Shown here: positions 7,303-11,891 of the stretch, piece after piece | Position numbering within the stretch: the first letter of the stretch is position 1 | Layout: each line of letters begins with the position of its first letter | From: JAKAIY01 sp036258195 | Lineage (GTDB): Bacteria; Chloroflexota; Ktedonobacteria; Ktedonobacterales; JADMIN01 | Length of the DNA stretch: 11,891 nt | Direction: 5' to 3' | Assembly: GCA_036258195.1 (NCBI GenBank) | Contig: DATAED010000507.1 | Location: 1-11,891, forward strand | The notes under the pieces: generated by a model | Told to the model about the DNA's origin: nothing | Databases searched by the model: none | What the model saw: the letters and a program-made list of their open reading frames with translations, nothing else | Program-made: the position numbers and the translations under genes

Positions 7303-7318
7303 CGAGCGATGACGCTCG
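7303..7318 (-). promoter_or_regulatory. Leader hairpin upstream of the TerC-family gene
   Basis: CGAGCG-ATGA-CGCTCG forms a perfect 6 bp stem with a 4 nt loop, 24 nt upstream of the GTG start and next to the weak GGAAAG ribosome site. It has no T-tract. It may tune translation; the known manganese riboswitch of this family was looked for and not recognised. Confidence 0.45.
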
Positions 7319-7340
7319 GATTAGCCTATACCGAGAATCC

Positions 7341-7346
7341 ATCATA
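7341..7346 (-). promoter_or_regulatory. Possible -10 element for the TerC-family gene
   Basis: On the minus strand TATGAT matches a -10 hexamer about 60 nt upstream of the GTG start. A transcript from it would include the leader hairpin. No convincing -35 hexamer is found at 17 bp. Confidence 0.25.
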
Positions 7347-7425
7347 GGCATATCGGCGCAGACTTTGCCACCGAAAAATCGCGTATGCAAGCACAGTGGA
7401 GAGGCGCCAGAGGTCGTCGGCAGAC

Positions 7426-7455
7426 TTGCGGCGCGCTGACGAACTGGACTACACT
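7426..7455 (+). promoter_or_regulatory. Candidate sigma-70-type promoter for the GNAT-zincin pair
   Basis: TTGCGG (7426-7431), an 18 bp spacer and TACACT (7450-7455) lie about 95 nt upstream of the GNAT start. The same arrangement (TTGCGC-18-TACAAT) is seen in front of the DUF151 gene, which adds some weight. Confidence 0.45.
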
Positions 7456-7550
7456 GCCACCAGTGTGAGCAACGCAGGGTGTGCTCTACACCGTCCGGGT
7501 ACATCGCGAGGTCGCGCGTGGCCAGCGACTCTGACAGGGAGGCGAGAGTG

Positions 7551-8372
7551 ATGAGCGTGATAGACGCGCACAGTGGCGCCGATCTCGACCGCCGACGCGA
7601 TCTGACGCGCCGCATCCTTGCGCAGCGTGTCAGCCGCTATGGAGACGTCGGCCCCAATCTCGCTCCGGTTGGCTCGGCGCGCTTCCGGCATGATGGGCGG
7701 CGCCTGCTGGTAGGCTTTGCCGTGGCGCACCCTGGCATGGCGGGAACAGTGGTCGAGCGCGTGCGCCAGTACGCCCAGGAGCACGGCTACTTCCTCCGGT
7801 GGACGGTGACGCCAGAGGCAGCGGGCGAAGAAGCGTTCCCGGCAGCGCTGCTCGCCAGTGGTTTCCACCTCGATGAGCGGCTGATCCTGATGTCCAGACA
7901 TGGCGCGATCACAGCCGACGCCAATCCCGCTGTGCGCATCGCGCTGGCCACCAGCTTCGACGCCATGCGCGCCTATGAGCACGGCAGCCGACGCTCATTC
8001 TATGACGACGATCAGCCAGATGAGCGCATGGTCGCATCGCGCGCTGGCGACCGCTGGCGTCAGCAGGAGCAGGGCTGGTATCGCTACTACATCGCTATCT
8101 GGCGTCAACGCATCGTCGGTGGCTGCTACGTGACGCTGTGGGAGGACATCCCGACGCTCATGGGCGTCTACACGGTCGCCGAAGCGCGCAATCAGGGGGT
8201 CGCCACCGCGCTGCTGGCGCATGCGACCGCCGAGATCGTGCGCTCCGGACGCGATCCGTACTGCCTGTATGTCAAGCACGATAATCCGGCGCAGCGTCTC
8301 TATCGGCAGCTCGGATTCGAGCCACTGGCCAGCGAAGAGACGTACCTGTGGCCGTCGGGACAACGCTCATGA
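7551..8372 (+). CDS. GNAT-family N-acetyltransferase, possibly two-domain
   Basis: 273-residue cytoplasmic protein. The C-terminal half (about 128-265) is a clear GNAT fold. Its acetyl-CoA pyrophosphate loop is the ARNQGVATALL segment (about 212-222, the Q/R-x-x-G-x-G/A motif), and the late motif is YVKHDNPAQRLYRQLGFEPL (about 240-259). The N-terminal half (about 20-117) looks like a decayed second GNAT domain: it ends with an AALLASGFHLDERLILMSR segment like a motif-B/strand-7 unit but has no acetyl-CoA loop. Tandem GNATs with one active half are known (MshD, for example), but the substrate here is unknown. I chose the ATG at 7551 because GGGAGG lies 8 nt upstream; an earlier in-frame GTG at 7479 would add 24 residues that do not look conserved. 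The stop overlaps the next start as ATGA. Confidence 0.88.
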   Translation: MSVIDAHSGADLDRRRDLTRRILAQRVSRYGDVGPNLAPVGSARFRHDGRRLLVGFAVAHPGMAGTVVERVRQYAQEHGYFLRWTVTPEAAGEEAFPAALLASGFHLDERLILMSRHGAITADANPAVRIALATSFDAMRAYEHGSRRSFYDDDQPDERMVASRAGDRWRQQEQGWYRYYIAIWRQRIVGGCYVTLWEDIPTLMGVYTVAEARNQGVATALLAHATAEIVRSGRDPYCLYVKHDNPAQRLYRQLGFEPLASEETYLWPSGQRS

Positions 8373-9094
8373 CACCCAACCTCATCCCCTCAGACGCCCC
8401 CACGAACGCGCCCGAAGCGGCCAACTCGCGTATCGTCAGCCTGCTGCTGCGGGGCGCGCGCCGACGCCAGATGCAGCGCGCCGTGCGCGAGGGGCGCCTG
8501 ACCCGCATGACCGCCTCCGATGTGCTGGCGCCGGAGTCGCTGCCACGGCTGGCTGTCCAGAGTCTCTGGCTGCTGGTGGGCTCGGCGGCGGTCTATGCGC
8601 TCATCATCGGGCTGGCGAGAGAGTGGCATCATAGCGGCCAGTTGCTTGGCGATGGTCCCGCCATCCTGCGACTGGGATTGCTGGCGCTCGTCAACATCGT
8701 TGGCTACATCCTGATGATTCCACTGCATGAGGCGGCGCACGCGCTGGTGATCCTGGCGTTGGGCGGGCGACCGCGCTTTGGGCTGAAATGGCCGCTGGCC
8801 GCATACTGCACAGCGCCGAATCAACTCTTCCTGCGACGCGGCTATCTCACAGTCGCACTGGCCCCGCTGGTCGGCCTGACCGCGCTGGCGCTGGTGGTCG
8901 CGCTGCTGGCGCCCAATATCGCGGCATGGCTGCTGCTGGCCGTGGCGGGCAACGTCTCTGGCGCAGTAGGCGATCTGGAGGTCGCGCGTGTCATCGCGAG
9001 GCTGCCATACGATACGCTGATCGCCGATACCGAGACTGGCTACATCGCGTACCGCATCGAGCGCGAGCACATATCCGGGCGCGACTCAGCGTGA
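8369..9094 (+). CDS. DUF3267-type membrane zincin (putative metalloprotease)
   Basis: 241-residue membrane protein. After a basic cytoplasmic leader (about 1-58, rich in Arg from 28 to 46) there are hydrophobic segments at about 60-83, 98-118, 119-133 and 158-200. The zincin motif HEAAH (120-124) lies within the membrane region, and a VSGAVGDLEV block (about 196-205) supplies a conserved Asp that could be the third metal ligand. This layout fits the DUF3267 putative zincin peptidases, which resemble site-2-type intramembrane proteases; catalysis has not been shown. The start ATG at 8369 overlaps the GNAT stop (ATGA), so translation is probably coupled. An in-frame GTG at 8348 is an alternative start. 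The last 9 bp overlap the end of the oppositely oriented zinc-ribbon gene. Confidence 0.85.
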   Translation: MTPNLIPSDAPTNAPEAANSRIVSLLLRGARRRQMQRAVREGRLTRMTASDVLAPESLPRLAVQSLWLLVGSAAVYALIIGLAREWHHSGQLLGDGPAILRLGLLALVNIVGYILMIPLHEAAHALVILALGGRPRFGLKWPLAAYCTAPNQLFLRRGYLTVALAPLVGLTALALVVALLAPNIAAWLLLAVAGNVSGAVGDLEVARVIARLPYDTLIADTETGYIAYRIEREHISGRDSA

Positions 9095-9538
9095 GGATGG
9101 CCCATCCAGCGGGCCAAAGAGCGCGTGGAAGTCGCCATTGAATCCGTCGAGGAATCGTCGCATGCTGGCCACGTCTGCGGTGGTGATGGGGACATCGCTG
9201 AAGGGCTGCGGGGAGCGGCTGGCGTCGGAGAGTTGGAGCGGTGCGGTGGCGGGAGAAGCAAAGAGCCGGTGTAGCAGGTCATCGAACTCGAAGTCGTCTA
9301 TCTGGTCGAGGTCATCCATGGCGTTCAGCGTATCCAGGTGTTCGGCTGGCGCGGTGGAATGCGGGAATGAGGCGACGAAGATGCCGCGATGTTTGCACCG
9401 CTGGCAGGTAAGCAACACCAGCCAGCGCGATCCTCGCTGCGCCAGCACCAGCATGTCCTCAGGCAGGTGATCGGCGCCGCAAGATTGGCAGGCGACCTGC
9501 GCGAACCGCTCGCGTAAGATGCGCTCCTGGCCCTTCAC
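9086..9538 (-). CDS. Small Cys4 zinc-ribbon protein
   Basis: 150-residue soluble protein. CQSC (Cys17, Cys20) and CQRC (Cys45, Cys48) are separated by a strand-rich stretch (MLVLAQRGSRWLVLLTC), the typical layout of a zinc ribbon binding one structural zinc. After the ribbon comes an acidic segment (AMDDLDQIDDFEFDDLL, about 73-89), a low-complexity linker and a C-terminal helix-like piece (ITTADVASMRRFLDGFNGDFHALFG, about 118-142) that may be a contact site. Such proteins often bind nucleic acid or another protein, but no function can be assigned. Start is GTG at 9538 with AGGAG 6 nt upstream. It lies 93 nt downstream of the DUF151 gene on the same strand, with a strong hairpin between them. 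Confidence 0.85.
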   Translation of the reverse strand: MKGQERILRERFAQVACQSCGADHLPEDMLVLAQRGSRWLVLLTCQRCKHRGIFVASFPHSTAPAEHLDTLNAMDDLDQIDDFEFDDLLHRLFASPATAPLQLSDASRSPQPFSDVPITTADVASMRRFLDGFNGDFHALFGPLDGPSSR

Positions 9539-9594
9539 GATCCACTCCTACTCGCGCGCCAGCTCAATTGCTCAGCATCGAGCGAGCCAGGGTC

Positions 9595-9632
9595 AGCGGC
9601 CTGGCGGCGCCCGCGCACTCCGCCAGGCCGCT
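9595..9632 (-). terminator. Hairpin between the DUF151 and zinc-ribbon genes
   Basis: A perfect 13 bp inverted repeat (AGCGGCCTGGCGG at 9595-9607, CCGCCAGGCCGCT at 9620-9632) has a 12 nt loop. On the minus strand the stem begins at the last base of the DUF151 stop codon. No T-tract follows, so it may be a weak or factor-dependent terminator or a 3' stabiliser that lowers transcription into the zinc-ribbon gene. Confidence 0.65.
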
Positions 9633-10150
9633 CATTTATCTAGCTCGTCCAGAATATCCAGGCTCTGAATGAAGTCGCGATACACGTCGAGGTTGTAGGC
9701 AGACGCGCGCGTCTCGCTCGTGATCGACGTCTCTTCGGCGGCGCCGCCAGCGTTGAGCGTCACACTTGCCGAGTCCATCACCTTATCAGCGACAAAGATC
9801 GGCGCCTTGAGTCGCACCGCCAGCGCAATCGCATCGCTCGAACGCGAGTCGATCTCGACGTGGCGACCATCGACATCCATCAGGATGCGCGCATAGAAGA
9901 TGTCTTCGACGAGGTCGTTGATGACAACGCGCTCTACTTTCGCGCCCAACTCCACAATGACAGTCTTGAGCAGGTCATGCGTCAAGGGGCGAGGCGGCGT
10001 CGAGCCCTGCAACTCCATCGCGATGGAGTACGCTTCTGGATTGGCGATCCAGATGAACAGGTATCTGTCGCCCTCGCTGTCTTTCAGGATGACGACCCTC
10101 TGGCTGTTTTCAACGCTGATGCGGACACTGTCGACCGACATCTCCACCAT
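9632..10150 (-). CDS. Bifunctional nuclease (BFN, DUF151) family protein
   Basis: 172-residue soluble protein. Residues about 1-130 match the BFN/DUF151 domain: the strand-rich opening VEMSVDSVRISVENSQRVVILKD, then RYLFIWIANPEAYSIAMEL, TPPRPLTHDLLKTVI (about 51-65), and the hallmark DSRSSDAIALAVRLKAPIFVAD (about 101-122). The family is named for plant members with RNase and DNase activity; the bacterial role is poorly known, so activity here is inferred. The C-terminal tail (about 131-172) ends in an acidic helix-like segment, FIQSLDILDELDK. The ATG at 10150 has GGAGG 8 nt upstream; an in-frame ATG three codons on is possible. A candidate promoter lies at 10212-10241. Divergent from selA. Confidence 0.9.
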   Translation of the reverse strand: MVEMSVDSVRISVENSQRVVILKDSEGDRYLFIWIANPEAYSIAMELQGSTPPRPLTHDLLKTVIVELGAKVERVVINDLVEDIFYARILMDVDGRHVEIDSRSSDAIALAVRLKAPIFVADKVMDSASVTLNAGGAAEETSITSETRASAYNLDVYRDFIQSLDILDELDK

Positions 10151-10211
10151 AGGGTTTCCTCCATCGTGCGCTGAGTCCGGCTGGCAGTGATGACCGCGCC
10201 AGTCTCGGTTC

Positions 10212-10241
10212 ATTGTACTCCACTGTACTGAGACGGCGCAA
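10212..10241 (-). promoter_or_regulatory. Candidate sigma-70-type promoter for the DUF151 gene
   Basis: On the minus strand TTGCGC (10241-10236), an 18 bp spacer and TACAAT (10217-10212) lie about 60-90 nt upstream of the start, giving a predicted leader of roughly 55 nt. A second TACAGT sits within the spacer. Confidence 0.5.
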
Positions 10242-10321
10242 ACAGGACGCGACCGTCCGACCCCTGAGTCGGCTTCCACCGACGCACGTCAGAATGCGGG
10301 CAATTTCAGGCGTCGCTGCGC

Positions 10322-10327
10322 TAAAAT
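10322..10327 (+). promoter_or_regulatory. Possible -10 element for selA
   Basis: TAAAAT stands out in GC-rich sequence 81 nt upstream of the selA start. No clear -35 hexamer is found 16-18 bp upstream, so the promoter is weakly supported. Confidence 0.35.
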
Positions 10328-10408
10328 AGGCATGCATGAGCGGCGCCGATTCGACGCCCACCCCTGCGCAGAGCATCACCCGAAGGCGGGTGACGAGAGG
10401 AGAGCGCG

Positions 10409-11891
10409 ATGACTCGCGGCGCCCAGCGATCCACTTCTTCAGGCCCGGCTGGCGGTCCGCCGAACGGAGACGGCAGACAGGCGGCGCTGCGTGCGCTGCC
10501 CTCCGTCGAAGAGGCGCGGCTCAAACTGGAGGAGCGCCTCGCGCACAGCGGCGCAGCGCCAGTCGCGCATGCCCTGCTGGTGCGCGCTATCCGCGCCACG
10601 CTGCACGCCATGCGCGAGGAGATTCGCCAGGGCGGCGCGACGCCCACCGGGGACGTGCTGGTCGACCGCATGCTACGCACGCTGGCGCTCCAGCAGCGAC
10701 CCAGCCTGCGCCCCGTCATCAACGCCACTGGCGTCATCATCAACACCAATCTGGGGCGCGCGCCTCTGAGCAAGCGCGCCATCGCGCAGATGACTGCCGT
10801 GGCGCGCGGCTACTCCAACCTGGAGTTCGACCTGGAAGCGGGCGCGCGCGGCTCGCGCCATCGCCACACGCGCGCCATGTTGCGCGAGCTGACGGGCGCA
10901 GAGGATGCGCTGGTCGTCAACAATAACGCCGCCGCCACGCTCGTCGCTCTGGCCGCGCTGGCGGCGGGGCGCGAGGTCATCATCGCGCGCGGAGAGCTGG
11001 TCGAGATCGGCGGCGGGTTCCGCGTGCCTGATGTGATGGCGCAGAGCGGCGCGCGGCTGGTCGAGGTCGGCACGACCAACCGTGTCCGGCTAGCGGACTA
11101 TGCGGCGGCCATCACCAGCGAGGCGGCGCTGATCCTCTCCGTCCACCCCAGCAACTTCCGCATCATCGGCTTCACAGAGACGCCCGCGCTGGCTGACCTG
11201 GCCGCCCTCGCCCACGAGCGCAACCTCCTGCTGATGCACGATCTCGGCAGTGGCGCGCTTCCCGTAACCGAGCGGTACGGGCTGGGTCACGAGCCAACCA
11301 TCGGCGAGAGCGTGCGGGCGGGCGCTGACCTCATCTGCTTCTCTGGCGACAAGCTGCTCGGTGGGCCGCAGGCAGGCGCGCTGATCGGCACGCGAGCGGC
11401 CATCGCGCGCATCGAGCGCCATCCGCTGATGCGTGCCGTGCGCATCGACAAGCTCACGCTGGCGGCTTTCGAGGCCACACTGCGCGCCTACGCCGATGAG
11501 ACATTCGCCGAGGAGCTGCCGATCTGGCGCGGCATCGCGCAGACCCGCGAGCAGATTGCCGCGCGGGCGGAGCGGCTGGCCCAGCGACTCCAGGCGGCGG
11601 GCATGGCGGCAGAGGTCATCGCGGGCGACTCAACCGTCGGCGGCGGCTCGCTGCCCGGCGAGACACTGCCTACCGCGCTCTGCGCCCTGCCCGCGCGCGA
11701 CTCCGGCGCACAGATGGACGCCGCGCGCCTGGCCGATGCGCTGCGCCAGGGCGAGCCGCCCATCATCGCACGGGTGCTGCGCGATCAGACACTGCTCGAC
11801 CTGCGCACCGTCGCGCCCACAGAGGAAGAGGCGCTCTACGCGGGCATCGTCGCCGCCTGGCGCGCGGTGGACAGCACGGGCGCCACTCGTT
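10409..11891 (+). CDS. selA: L-seryl-tRNA(Sec) selenium transferase (partial, right end missing)
   Basis: PLP-dependent selenocysteine synthase, which converts Ser-tRNA(Sec) to Sec-tRNA(Sec) with selenophosphate in the cytoplasm. The reading frame is open for 494 codons to the window edge with no stop. It has the family signatures in order: SVEEARLKLEERL (about 32-44), RPVINATGVIINTNLGRAPLS (101-121), NLEFDLEAGARGSRH (about 137-151), the GELVEIGGGFRVPDVM block (195-210), GTTNR (221-225), SVHPSNFRIIGFTE (about 244-257), LMHDLGSG (275-282) and FSGDKLLGGPQAG, with Lys315 as the PLP lysine. The usual length is about 460-470 residues; this one has a flexible leader of about 25 residues, so little should be missing. 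The ATG at 10409 follows AGAGGAG at good spacing. A related PLP family (D-glucosaminate-6-phosphate lyase-like) is less likely given the N-terminal tRNA-binding-type region. selB and selC may follow but are outside the window. Confidence 0.93.
   Translation, partial: MTRGAQRSTSSGPAGGPPNGDGRQAALRALPSVEEARLKLEERLAHSGAAPVAHALLVRAIRATLHAMREEIRQGGATPTGDVLVDRMLRTLALQQRPSLRPVINATGVIINTNLGRAPLSKRAIAQMTAVARGYSNLEFDLEAGARGSRHRHTRAMLRELTGAEDALVVNNNAAATLVALAALAAGREVIIARGELVEIGGGFRVPDVMAQSGARLVEVGTTNRVRLADYAAAITSEAALILSVHPSNFRIIGFTETPALADLAALAHERNLLLMHDLGSGALPVTERYGLGHEPTIGESVRAGADLICFSGDKLLGGPQAGALIGTRAAIARIERHPLMRAVRIDKLTLAAFEATLRAYADETFAEELPIWRGIAQTREQIAARAERLAQRLQAAGMAAEVIAGDSTVGGGSLPGETLPTALCALPARDSGAQMDAARLADALRQGEPPIIARVLRDQTLLDLRTVAPTEEEALYAGIVAAWRAVDSTGATR

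Noticed and set aside
7279..7478. yybP-ykoY manganese riboswitch upstream of the TerC-family gene
   Set aside because: The family made it worth a look, but I could not find the conserved loop segments of that riboswitch; only a short simple hairpin is visible.
10151..10408. tRNA-Sec (selC) or other RNA gene in the selA upstream spacer
   Set aside because: Only short hairpins such as CCGAC/GTCGG at 10257-10272 occur. There is no acceptor stem, TTC loop or CCA end.
10336..10926. Plus-strand frame of 196 codons overlapping the start of selA
   Set aside because: It is Arg/Ala-rich low complexity in another frame. The selA frame carries all the conserved motifs and a strong ribosome site.

Overview
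This is a GC-rich bacterial chromosomal segment with 12 protein-coding genes, 11 complete and one (selA) running off the right edge. There are no rRNA or tRNA genes, insertion sequences, CRISPR arrays or prophage signs. Most starts have clear Shine-Dalgarno sequences (AGGAG/GGAGG type), and two genes (possibly three) start with GTG. The mix of genes suggests a Chloroflexota-like bacterium: a short, animal-type transketolase, a J-domain/beta-propeller fusion, a bifunctional-nuclease (DUF151) protein, a Cys4 zinc-ribbon orphan and a DUF3267 zincin. That assignment is an inference from gene style, not a database result.

Layout. Positions 1-272 hold no convincing gene, only a strong hairpin terminator (214-252) that closes the leftward operon. 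From 4712 leftward to 273 lies a four-gene minus-strand cluster: a J-domain/WD40-like propeller protein (4712-3264), an unrecognised 170-residue protein (3157-2645), a receiver-like protein lacking the phospho-acceptor Asp (2629-2222) and transketolase (2132-273). A divergent HAD-family hydrolase (4915-5607) converges with a minus-strand pair: a TerC/YjbE-type membrane protein (7278-6448) followed 18 nt later by a SAM-dependent methyltransferase (6429-5683). Two near-identical palindromes, 30 bp centre to centre, sit in the convergent gap at 5620-5662.

From 7551 rightward, a GNAT acetyltransferase and a membrane zincin (DUF3267) overlap by ATGA and are almost certainly translationally coupled. 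The zincin gene converges tail to tail, with a 9 bp overlap, on a minus-strand zinc-ribbon gene (9538-9086). That gene lies downstream of a DUF151 bifunctional nuclease-like gene (10150-9632), with a 13 bp perfect hairpin between them. Across a 258 bp divergent spacer, selA (selenocysteine synthase) starts at 10409 and stays open to the window end, which implies that the organism makes selenoproteins.

Most of the window is ordinary housekeeping or accessory coding. The least explained parts are the J-propeller/orphan/pseudo-receiver cluster in front of tkt, the paired palindromes and the coupled GNAT-zincin pair. I did not find a convincing new multi-gene defence or mobile system.
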